Shown in pieces: positions 6,853 to 13,790 of a stretch of DNA of 30,354 nucleotides. Within the stretch, counting starts at the first letter, position 1, and each line of letters starts with the position of its first letter. Below the pieces are notes generated by a model. It worked only from the letters and a program-made list of their open reading frames with translations. It did no database searches and was not told the origin of the DNA. Made by a program: the position numbers and the translations under genes. Source of the DNA: an uncultured Clostridia bacterium (GTDB lineage: Bacteria; Bacillota; Clostridia; TANB77; CAG-465); contig CAOYAN010000024.1 of the NCBI GenBank assembly GCA_948562205.1, positions 1 to 30,354 of the forward strand, given 5' to 3'.

Positions 6853-7685
6853 TGATTAAGTTAAATATATTAAATCAGGAATTGTTTTTAGAGCAATTAA
6901 ATAAATTTGTTATACTAGATAGATCCACTTATTTAAATTTTGTAAAAGCTATAATTTCAATAAATAATAAAGACATTAATAAAGCAAAAATTGATGTTAA
7001 TGGTTTAGTACTTAATGATAAAAATACAATGATAATAGATTTTTCTTCAATTTCATCATATTGTAATACAATATATGGAAATGTAAAATTAAAAGATGAA
7101 TATATAAAAACTAAACTTGAAAATTATAATGATAGAGATATAAAACAATGTATATTAAATAATGAGATAGTTAAAATATTAAATAGTAACTATAAAGGAT
7201 TATATGATACAGATTTCACAATTGATATAGATAAAATTATTAGGCAATATACAAATATACAAATTAATACAGAATATGATTTCTTTAAAATATTAAAATA
7301 TGTTATTGAAAAATCCTCAATAAAACAATATATTATTATATATTCTAAAAATATTGTAGATGATTTTAAAATTAAAAAATATATTGATAATATAACTTAT
7401 CAAAATGCTATAAAAATTGAATTATGTTCTGAAAAATCAATAATTTCTAAAAGTGATAATATAACATTTGTAAAAGATATGTTCTACCAAATATCTGGTA
7501 GTGAATTATATAATTTAATAAAATTCCATAATAAAGAAATAAATGATGAAGATATAGAAAAATATTTTATTACTTCTATAAATAACGAAGGGGTTGATAA
7601 AATGAATGAAAATAAGATAATAAAATTACAAAAAATCTGTAATGAACGCTTAAATATACTTAATTTAAAGGGATTTGAAACATAA
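6852..7685 (+). CDS. csn2: Csn2-family adaptation protein (divergent, long C terminus)
   Basis: A 277-residue protein in the position of csn2, last in the operon before the array. The order of segments follows Csn2: an N-terminal strand (MIKLNIL), FVILDRSTYLNFVKAI, a middle part with NTMIIDFSSISSYCNTIYG, long helices near residues 85-160, and IKQYIIIYSKNI before a C-terminal strand region. Csn2 forms a ring around DNA ends and helps Cas1-Cas2-Cas9 acquire spacers. This protein is about 55 residues longer than S. pyogenes Csn2, with a C-terminal tail from about residue 225. The call rests on position and remembered pattern, so a different type II accessory protein is possible. It overlaps the cas2 stop by one base. 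Confidence 0.75.
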   Translation: MIKLNILNQELFLEQLNKFVILDRSTYLNFVKAIISINNKDINKAKIDVNGLVLNDKNTMIIDFSSISSYCNTIYGNVKLKDEYIKTKLENYNDRDIKQCILNNEIVKILNSNYKGLYDTDFTIDIDKIIRQYTNIQINTEYDFFKILKYVIEKSSIKQYIIIYSKNIVDDFKIKKYIDNITYQNAIKIELCSEKSIISKSDNITFVKDMFYQISGSELYNLIKFHNKEINDEDIEKYFITSINNEGVDKMNENKIIKLQKICNERLNILNLKGFET

Positions 7686-7687
7686 AG

Positions 7688-7716
7688 TTGATTTTATAAT
7701 TTAAATACTGTATAAT
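7688..7716 (+). promoter_or_regulatory. CRISPR leader promoter
   Basis: TTGATT (7688-7693), 17 bases, TATAAT (7711-7716). Transcription should start near 7723, at the edge of the first repeat (7726). The leader between the csn2 stop and the array is only 40 bases, so leader signals may extend into the csn2 coding end. Confidence 0.75.
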
Positions 7717-7725
7717 AGTTTATAG

Positions 7726-8289
7726 GTTTTAGAGTACTGTAAACTTAGATTAGTATAAATGCAAGAGTACTGAGAGAGCAGATTTATACATGTTTTAGAG
7801 TACTGTAAACTTAGATTAGTATAAATGGTAAACGGTTGTGAAGCCGTTGGTCTACCAGTTTTAGAGTACTGTAAACTTAGATTAGTATAAATGTTTCTTT
7901 AAATCTATATTCACTACTAGTTAGTTTTAGAGTACTGTAAACTTAGATTAGTATAAATGAGCTTCTATGGAAGATAAAGTTAAACAAAGGTTTTAGAGTA
8001 CTGTAAACTTAGATTAGTATAAATGTTATGTTTAGATATATATACTAATCTGTTGGTTTTAGAGTACTGTAAACTTAGATTAGTATAAATGTTATACTTT
8101 AGCCCATCTGCTAATATAAATGTTTTAGAGTACTGTAAACTTAGATTAGTATAAATGTTTTTTATTAGGAGATATAGAGATATTAGCGTTTTAGAGTACT
8201 GTAAACTTAGATTAGTATAAATGACCATCTTTTGCAATATTAATTGCATAAATGTTTTATAGTACTATAAACTTAAATTAGTATATTTT
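7726..8289 (+). CRISPR. Type II-A CRISPR array, 8 intact repeats and 8 spacers, plus a degenerate last repeat
   Basis: The 36-bp repeat starts GTTTTAGAGTACTG and ends AGTATAAATG. Identical copies begin at 7726, 7792, 7858, 7924, 7990, 8056, 8122 and 8188, with spacers of exactly 30 bp. A ninth copy at 8254-8289 has six changes, three of them in its last four bases, which marks the old trailer end. The leader and promoter lie on the left, so transcription is plus strand. The crRNA would be spacer followed by GUUUUAGAG, as in other Cas9 systems, and pairs with the tracrRNA anti-repeat. The identical repeats suggest a working array. Spacer targets are unknown. Confidence 0.98.
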
Positions 8290-8459
8290 ACACTACTATA
8301 CTACATATAAAATTTCAAAAAACATTATTCATCCTTATTATAAATTACTTGTGTCACTAACATTTTAAATTCTATACTTTACAGATTTTAAAATATATGT
8401 TATTATATAGATATATGTAATTTAAGCTATTGGAGCATATCCACGAATTATATTGTAGA

Positions 8460-8477
8460 ACTAATCTTAAGATTAGT
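8460..8477. promoter_or_regulatory. 18-bp palindrome upstream of the Thg1-like gene
   Basis: ACTAATCTTAAGATTAGT is perfectly symmetric and lies 61 bases before the start codon of the Thg1-like gene. Its arm AGATTAGTA also occurs in the CRISPR repeat. It could be an operator. The rest of 8290-8459 is AT-rich and shows no gene. Confidence 0.4.
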
Positions 8478-8490
8478 AATTACATATATT

Positions 8491-8514
8491 AAGTAGGGAA
8501 TTTATTCCCTACTT
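8491..8514 (+). promoter_or_regulatory. Strong hairpin just before the Thg1-like gene
   Basis: AAGTAGGGAA and TTCCCTACTT form a perfect 10-bp stem with a TTTA loop. The tail GTTTAGAAT is a poor terminator tract. It may stop array transcription partly or act as a leader structure 12 bases before the ribosome site. Confidence 0.5.
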
Positions 8515-8538
8515 GTTTAGAATATGGGGGAACATTTA

Positions 8539-9237
8539 ATGTGGAGTAATTATTTTTTTAATTTGCAAACAAAATATGATATGAGGATTAGTACAAAGAC
8601 TCCTCTTGTAATAAGATTTGATGGAAAGGATGTCACTAAAAATAAAGAAATTAATTTATTTTACAATTACAAAAATGGATTTGTAGATTCTTTAAAACAA
8701 ACGGCCATATATTTTACAAAAAAATATAATGGATACTGTATTTTTGGTTCAGACGAAATAAGTTTCATATTTCCAGAACCAATGCCACTATTACAAGATT
8801 TAGATAGTGATAGTTCAAATTATGCAAATGAAATAATAGCCTTATTTTCTCAATATTTTTTTGATTTTTTCAATAATATATACAAAGAAAATAAAATATT
8901 TTGGCATGGTAAATGTTTTTCAATTCCAGAAGGAAAAATAGTATCGTATATAAAATACAGATCAGGAATAATAAAAAATGTAATGACTACATACTTCTTA
9001 ATAATAAATCAAGCTAACTTTAAAAATCAAAAATTAGATGAACGTATAGAAGAATGTAAAAAATATCCTGGATATAATGACTTAGGCAGTACTCCAAATG
9101 GGTATATGTTTTATGATGGAAATGAAATTGATTTATTTGAATTCTATAAAGGTAATATGAAAATAATAAAAGAAGAAAACATATCTAATTTAGTAAACAA
9201 AAAATCTAATATAGAAATAGAATTTTTAGATTTTTAA
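8539..9237 (+). CDS. Divergent Thg1-like (tRNA-His guanylyltransferase family) protein
   Basis: A 232-residue protein with the layout of the Thg1 3'-5' nucleotidyltransferase/polymerase fold. VIRFDGKDVTKN (D28) matches the RxDGR-type first metal motif, and YCIFGSDEISFIF (D72, E73) the QSDEYSFVF motif. NYANEIIALFSQYFFDFF matches the helix after it, and FWHGKCFSIP-YIKYRS the later FDGRVV-YLxWRQ region. The family adds nucleotides in the 3'-5' direction to tRNA; bacterial relatives repair 5'-truncated tRNAs. The conserved NN(L/x)Y motif after WRQ is changed here (GIIKNVMTTY), so the substrate may differ. The start at 8539 has GGGGGA eight bases upstream; the upstream ATG at 8524 is part of that site. 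It lies on the array strand, 249 bases beyond the last repeat. Confidence 0.8.
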   Translation: MWSNYFFNLQTKYDMRISTKTPLVIRFDGKDVTKNKEINLFYNYKNGFVDSLKQTAIYFTKKYNGYCIFGSDEISFIFPEPMPLLQDLDSDSSNYANEIIALFSQYFFDFFNNIYKENKIFWHGKCFSIPEGKIVSYIKYRSGIIKNVMTTYFLIINQANFKNQKLDERIEECKKYPGYNDLGSTPNGYMFYDGNEIDLFEFYKGNMKIIKEENISNLVNKKSNIEIEFLDF

Positions 9238-9249
9238 CTAGCTATATAA

Positions 9250-9287
9250 AGCACTGTATATAAAAAACTATACAGTGCTATTTTTAT
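9250..9287 (+). terminator. Terminator after the Thg1-like gene
   Basis: AGCACTGTATA and TATACAGTGCT form a perfect 11-bp stem with an 8-base loop, followed by ATTTTTAT. It overlaps the stop codon of the convergent gene. Confidence 0.85.
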
Positions 9288-9739
9288 CTTACAAATATTT
9301 TCTTTATTTTATTAATCAACTTTATATGTAATGGTATTTTTGTATTAGGTATTAACTCTTTTTCTAATTTAGTTTCTACCTCATTGTCTTCTACCTGTAA
9401 AACTTCATCAAAATTAAATCCTATCTGATTTTTATTAATTTCATTATTATATTTTACTTCATTATTTTCATAAATTTTCTTTAATCTTTCTTTTTCATTT
9501 TCATCATTACACCAATATTTCAAATTTAGTAATGCAATCAGTGCAAGTGTTTCTTCTTTTAAATTTTGTTTATCAATTGATATATTTCTATCTATATTTT
9601 TAATATAATTTATATCCTTTTCTCTTTTAAATATATCTCTTAACTTTTTAGGTATTTTTTCTCTATTTTCAATATCTAATAATTCCAAAAAATTATCAAT
9701 TTCAGAATATGCAATTCTAGTTGAATTTGGTATACTCAT
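9284..9739 (-). CDS. Small hypothetical protein paired with the transglutaminase-like gene
   Basis: A 151-residue protein. The first 85 residues (SEIDNFLELLDIENREKIPK, then LKEETLALIALLNLKYWC) resemble a family of small uncharacterised Bacillota proteins that I recall but cannot name. The rest is charged and ends in a basic stretch (KLINKIKKIFVR). No membrane segment or catalytic motif is visible. The AGGAG site ten bases before the start overlaps the end of the upstream transglutaminase-like gene, 16 bases away, so the two are probably co-translated and may work together. Confidence 0.65.
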   Translation of the reverse strand: MSIPNSTRIAYSEIDNFLELLDIENREKIPKKLRDIFKREKDINYIKNIDRNISIDKQNLKEETLALIALLNLKYWCNDENEKERLKKIYENNEVKYNNEINKNQIGFNFDEVLQVEDNEVETKLEKELIPNTKIPLHIKLINKIKKIFVR

Positions 9740-9755
9740 TTAATATCAACTCCTA

Positions 9756-10862
9756 CTAAATAGTAATTTTTTCTTTTGTATCTATTTTCTCTTTATGTTC
9801 TAAACTATCAGTCATTTTCTCTTGGTCAATTATCATACTTTCTGTTACTATACTCTCAGAAGCTTTTACGGCACTGTCTATTAATTCTTTACTAGTTTGT
9901 TTTTCAGATAAAATTTTACTTTCTGAAAGTTTTATTAATTCTTTTTTTACATCATCTCTTTTAGATAAAGGCCTCATTCCTTTTTCTAACTTTGTTCTTA
10001 TATATTCTTCATCTACTCTATTTGCATAATCAGTATCAGAAAATGTATATATATAATTTTCTCCTATATTCTTATCTTTTAAAACCATAAATATTCTCAT
10101 TTTAGAATCATCATCTATACAAGAAAATTTACTTAAATCATAACTTTCAATTTCATCATAATCTACTATTTCTTTTAATATTGTTTGAAAATACTCAGCT
10201 TTATCTGTACAATTAAGCTCATCTCCTAAAAAATAATTTTTAACAAAATTTATTTTATATTCTAATAATTCCTTACTTGTTAAATCTGCTACACCAAGTT
10301 CTCTTCTTAGGGCAATAGCTTCATTTGAAGATTTATCTTTTAAAAGTATCATTTCCTCTTTTAACATATTTATTACATCATCCATATAGATTCCATTTTT
10401 AGAATATCCAATTTTTTTATCTATATCTATTAATCTTTTATCTTCTATTTCATTAAAAGATTTATCATACTCTAAATTTTTCATAAAATATTTAGTTTTA
10501 AATCCTTTTTTTATATCTAATAAATCATGTATTAAATCAGCCCTATATTCTCTGCCATTTATTATTAATTTTGTAAACATGTGCCCACAAAATTTACCTT
10601 CTTCATACACAATTTCCGCTTTTATATTAGCTTCATTTAAAAGTTTTACAAAAATTTTAGAAATAGAAGAACATATAGCTTTATTATCTTTTATATCTTC
10701 TATACTTTTATCAAAAATAATTTGCTTTTCCTCTATGGAATCTGCAATTAAATATTTTTCATCATATGAATAATATTTACCAAGCTCTATATAAATATAT
10801 CTTGCCTTTTCAAAATCATCTAAATCTTTTGGCATTTTCTCTAATATTTCTTCTGGTTTCAT
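9756..10862 (-). CDS. Transglutaminase-like protein
   Basis: A 368-residue cytoplasmic protein. The N-terminal half fits the transglutaminase/cysteine-protease fold: C64 in NKAICSSISKIF at the start of a helix, H94 in GKFCGHMFTKL and D109 in REYRADLIHD give the Cys-His-Asp triad in the right order and spacing. The C-terminal half (from about 170) is charged with no motif I know, and the last 60 residues are Ser/Thr/Lys-rich and probably disordered. The substrate is unknown; such proteins may act as peptidases or cross-linking enzymes. It is the first gene of a two-gene unit. Confidence 0.75.
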   Translation of the reverse strand: MKPEEILEKMPKDLDDFEKARYIYIELGKYYSYDEKYLIADSIEEKQIIFDKSIEDIKDNKAICSSISKIFVKLLNEANIKAEIVYEEGKFCGHMFTKLIINGREYRADLIHDLLDIKKGFKTKYFMKNLEYDKSFNEIEDKRLIDIDKKIGYSKNGIYMDDVINMLKEEMILLKDKSSNEAIALRRELGVADLTSKELLEYKINFVKNYFLGDELNCTDKAEYFQTILKEIVDYDEIESYDLSKFSCIDDDSKMRIFMVLKDKNIGENYIYTFSDTDYANRVDEEYIRTKLEKGMRPLSKRDDVKKELIKLSESKILSEKQTSKELIDSAVKASESIVTESMIIDQEKMTDSLEHKEKIDTKEKITI

Positions 10863-11084
10863 ACATCCCCCTATTAATTATTAATTTCTTTATTTTATAT
10901 TAAATTTATAATGTTTAGTTTAGTAAAATATATTTTATCTATTATTATATATATCACATATTTAAAAAATTTAATATACATCTTATATTAAATTTTATTA
11001 AAATGTTTACAATGCTATATAATTGTGATACTATATATTTACTAAATTTATACTACTTAACAAAATTTTGTAGGAGGATACTAA

Positions 11085-11471
11085 ATGAATTATAATTACA
11101 AATTAGTAGGATTTCTTAATATGTTTGATATAACACCAGATTTTGTATATCCTGTATTTGAATACGATGAAGATAAAAAATTATATTTTCAATGTGAAGA
11201 TGATAAAGATAAATTAAAAAATATATGTTTTATACAAATAAAAGAAGATGCATTAGATAAAATAACATTCTTAGGAAATATAAAACATAATATAAAGGAT
11301 ACACAAAGAAAAGTAACTATCAATTCTGAAGCTATTTTTGGTTTTCAAGTATCCAAAAATGAGGTTAAATTTGGTAATTATGAATACTTTAAAAATTTTT
11401 TTAATACCTATAAAACCTCCAACACAATATTATCAAATGAAATATCAAGCTTTCTTGAAGAATATTCTTAA
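11085..11471 (+). CDS. Hypothetical protein
   Basis: A 128-residue protein that I do not recognise. The composition is mixed alpha/beta with several aromatic residues (MFDITPDFVYPVFEYDEDKK) and no signal peptide or membrane helix. AGGAGG nine bases before the start and a strong terminator just after the stop support a real single-gene unit. The 220 bases upstream are AT-rich promoter DNA. Confidence 0.7.
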   Translation: MNYNYKLVGFLNMFDITPDFVYPVFEYDEDKKLYFQCEDDKDKLKNICFIQIKEDALDKITFLGNIKHNIKDTQRKVTINSEAIFGFQVSKNEVKFGNYEYFKNFFNTYKTSNTILSNEISSFLEEYS

Positions 11472-11480
11472 TACAACTTA

Positions 11481-11517
11481 ACTGAGATTGCAATTATATG
11501 TAATCTCAGTCTTTTTA
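11481..11517 (+). terminator. Terminator after the hypothetical gene at 11085
   Basis: ACTGAGATTGC pairs with GTAATCTCAGT (one G-U pair) around an 8-base loop, followed by CTTTTTA. Confidence 0.9.
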
Positions 11518-11552
11518 TATTATCATAATTAATTATTGTAAAAAATCATATA

Positions 11553-11711
11553 AATACAACTATTGTTAAAGTTAAACCATTGAAAAATCAGCACTTCATA
11601 AATGTATACTATTACAAAAGCCCTTGTAATTCAATAATTATTCAAATTTTTTCCAACGATTATAGATTTTTTAATTTCCGCTATATTACTGAGTTTTAGG
11701 AAATTAGCTGG
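11553..11711. repeat. Copy A of an unrecognised dispersed repeat of about 160 bp
   Basis: Colinear with 14899-15056. It starts AATACAACTA, continues through GTTAAAGTTAAACCATTGAA and ends in TTAGCTGG. The first 30 bases are almost identical between copies and the middle has drifted. The last 65 bases keep TTTTTTCCA, CTATATTACT and a hairpin (CTGAGTT/AAATTAG, loop TTAGG) whose shape is kept in copy B with different bases. It lies between the gene at 11085 and the 3' end of sigK. No open reading frame is in it. Confidence 0.75.
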
Positions 11712-11774
11712 AAAAATATACAAAATTTCAGTTTTTATAATAATAAAACTCAAATTTACAAATGAAGCCATTTT

Positions 11775-12470
11775 TTAGTTTTCATATTTTATATGCTTTT
11801 TTAGTTTATTTTGTACTTTTGTCTCAATTCTTGATACATAAGAACGTGATATTCCAAGTTCATCTGCAATTTGTTGTTGTGTTTTCTGACTAGTTCCATC
11901 AATTCCATATCTAAGTTTCATTATATATTTTTCTCTTTTAGGTAGTTTATTATTTATATAATCTATAATTTGATTACTTATAACTGTATTGTATATTGTA
12001 TCAATAGCATCCTTTGTATTTGACTCTAATGTTTCCATAAGTTCCATATCATTTCCATCCTTATCAGTACCAATAATTGTATTCATAGACACCTCTGCTT
12101 TTTGCTTTTTAGTAGCACGTATATACATTAATATTTCATTGTCTACACATTTACTAGCATAAGTACTAATCTTATAACCCTTATCTGAACTAAAACTATT
12201 TATAGCCTTTATAAGACCTATAGTACCTATTGAGATAAGATCTTCTAATTCTTGTTCATCTGATGTATATTTTTTAGCTATATGTGCAACAAGTCTTAAA
12301 TTATGTTCAATTAACTTATCTTTTGCCTCTTTACTTCCCTCAAAATATCGTCTTAAGTAATATTCTTCCTCAGTTTTACTTAAAGGTTCAGGAAAAAGAT
12401 TATTATTTGAAATATATCCAAATAATAAATAAATATGTGACAATATATTTTGTATAATTTCAAGAAACAT
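11775..12470 (-). CDS. sigK: RNA polymerase sporulation sigma factor SigK (pro-sigma-K)
   Basis: A 231-residue sigma-70 family factor. The hydrophobic N terminus (MFLEIIQNILSHIYLLFGYI) is the pro-sequence that holds the factor at the membrane until cleavage. Region 2 contains LIEHNLRLVAHIAKKY and the DLISIGTIGLIKAINSF core-binding part; region 4 ends with the helix-turn-helix QQIADELGISRSYVSRIE. SigK drives late mother-cell genes during spore formation. The gene is uninterrupted here, with no skin-type element. The start at 12470 has GGAGG seven bases upstream; the upstream ATG at 12488 overlaps that site. It is divergent from the gene at 12665. Confidence 0.93.
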   Translation of the reverse strand: MFLEIIQNILSHIYLLFGYISNNNLFPEPLSKTEEEYYLRRYFEGSKEAKDKLIEHNLRLVAHIAKKYTSDEQELEDLISIGTIGLIKAINSFSSDKGYKISTYASKCVDNEILMYIRATKKQKAEVSMNTIIGTDKDGNDMELMETLESNTKDAIDTIYNTVISNQIIDYINNKLPKREKYIMKLRYGIDGTSQKTQQQIADELGISRSYVSRIETKVQNKLKKHIKYEN

Positions 12471-12664
12471 TTTAATACCTCCAAACAATACTTGATATAT
12501 ATCTATGTAACTTAAGAATATTCTTGCATGTCATTCTTGTACTAAAAACATAATTTGACTTTATTTTTATACTATGATAAAATTATCGTACTTTAAAATA
12601 TAATATTTATAAATAATTATTTTATAAAACAACTATTAATAATAAATTAAATAGGAGGTTATTC

Positions 12665-12916
12665 ATGAACATTGAAAAAGAAAATCTAACGAGAGTAAAA
12701 GAATTAATTGAAGAATTGGAAAAATTAGAAAAAGCAATTAATATTACAAAAAATTATGATGCTTCAATTACAGCTTCATTTTCTAGCTTTCACAACTTTA
12801 ATACAAAAACTCCTATAGGTATATCTGTACCCATATCTAATGATATAAAAGATGCTATCATAAATAATATACATTTAAGAATTAAAGAAATAAAAAAAGA
12901 ATTGGAAAAAGTGTAA
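12665..12916 (+). CDS. Small coiled-coil hypothetical protein
   Basis: An 83-residue protein with helical charged ends (VKELIEELEKLEKAI and HLRIKEIKKELEKV) and a Ser/Thr/Asn-rich centre. The pattern suggests an antiparallel coiled coil. TAGGAGG lies seven bases before the start, which supports translation. I do not recognise the family. It is divergent from sigK, so it might be sporulation-linked, but that is only context. Confidence 0.65.
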   Translation: MNIEKENLTRVKELIEELEKLEKAINITKNYDASITASFSSFHNFNTKTPIGISVPISNDIKDAIINNIHLRIKEIKKELEKV

Positions 12917-12921
12917 TCTAT

Positions 12922-12951
12922 TATAGGCGATACTTAACTGTATCGCCTATA
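12922..12951. terminator. Hairpin between convergent genes
   Basis: TATAGGCGATAC and GTATCGCCTATA form a perfect 12-bp stem with a TTAACT loop. The flanks have no good T tract on either strand, so it is a weak intrinsic terminator or a stabilising hairpin shared by the two converging genes. Confidence 0.6.
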
Positions 12952-12965
12952 AATATATCAAAACA

Positions 12966-13487
12966 TTATTCCATTATTTTAACTTCTAATCCATTTATAT
13001 CTTGTACATATTCACTATTTACTTCTATTACTATATTATTTGTAACCATATTAGGTGTCACAAATTCTTCAAGCTCCCTATCATCGATTAAAATATTTAT
13101 AACATTAGAATTTAATTCTTTTTTTACACTTTTTACTGGTTCCATTTCTAAATCATCTCTAATTCTTAAAATAATTAAAGACTGTCCCATAAAAAATTCT
13201 TCATCATACATTTTAAGCATATCTAGCAAATGCATATCTTCAACACTACTAATATAATTTTTTAGATCTTCATAATTAGATATAATAATATTTTGATCTT
13301 CAGATAAAATGTTTGACTCCATAACATGATAATCATACCTTAAATCTACATATTCTGTAGAAATATCATTTTTATTAATATTATTTTCATTATTATTTAC
13401 TTTAAATGGTTTGAATACAAATAATAAAATAACTGCAACTATTACTAATAAAAAAACAGCAATAAAAACTTTAGATTTATTTTTCAT
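12966..13487 (-). CDS. Membrane-anchored hypothetical protein
   Basis: A 173-residue protein with one N-terminal membrane helix (residues 7-26, VFIAVFLLVIVAVILLFVFK) after a short basic start, so most of it should face outside. There is no lipobox Cys. The extracellular part begins with an Asn-rich linker and continues as a mixed alpha/beta domain with DLKNYISSVEDMHLLDMLKMYDEEFF. I do not recognise the domain. GGAGGAGATAGT before the ATG is a good ribosome site. Confidence 0.7.
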   Translation of the reverse strand: MKNKSKVFIAVFLLVIVAVILLFVFKPFKVNNNENNINKNDISTEYVDLRYDYHVMESNILSEDQNIIISNYEDLKNYISSVEDMHLLDMLKMYDEEFFMGQSLIILRIRDDLEMEPVKSVKKELNSNVINILIDDRELEEFVTPNMVTNNIVIEVNSEYVQDINGLEVKIME

Positions 13488-13566
13488 ACTATCTCCTCCA
13501 TATACTATAGTTTATCATAAATTATTATAAATTACTAGAAAAAACTTATATTTAATTATATATTTT

Positions 13567-13779
13567 TTATTCCCACATATTTTTAGTTAAATTAAGAATT
13601 TCTCTTTTTCTTTTACTTGTTTCTTCATAATCAACAATAATCTTATCTCCATTAATAACTAATACATCTCCCTCATTTATGTTGTTAGGTAGCTTTTTTA
13701 TTTCTATATTTATAATAGTTTTATCATCACATTCACAAACTGCAAATCCACCCTCAAATCTATCGATTATAACCGTCAT
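13567..13779 (-). CDS. DUF3006 family protein
   Basis: A 70-residue beta-rich protein. MTVIIDRFEGGFAVCE, then INEGDVLVINGDKIIVDYEE, is typical of DUF3006, small proteins often encoded beside secreted ComEC-like metallo-beta-lactamases. That arrangement is found here: it follows such a gene by 11 bases, and its AGGAT site overlaps the upstream stop. The function is unknown; the constant pairing suggests a shared process. Confidence 0.85.
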   Translation of the reverse strand: MTVIIDRFEGGFAVCECDDKTIINIEIKKLPNNINEGDVLVINGDKIIVDYEETSKRKREILNLTKNMWE

Positions 13780-13790
13780 AATATCACATC

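Noticed and set aside
7828..7857. Spacer 2 as a piece of tRNA-His (TTGTGAA)
   Set aside because: With a 7-base anticodon loop the stem does not pair; the hairpin forms only with a GTGA loop.
7980..8249. Open frame of 89 codons on the minus strand with a repeated IYTNLSLQYSKT motif
   Set aside because: It is a translation of the CRISPR repeats; the 66-base period keeps the frame open. It is not a gene.
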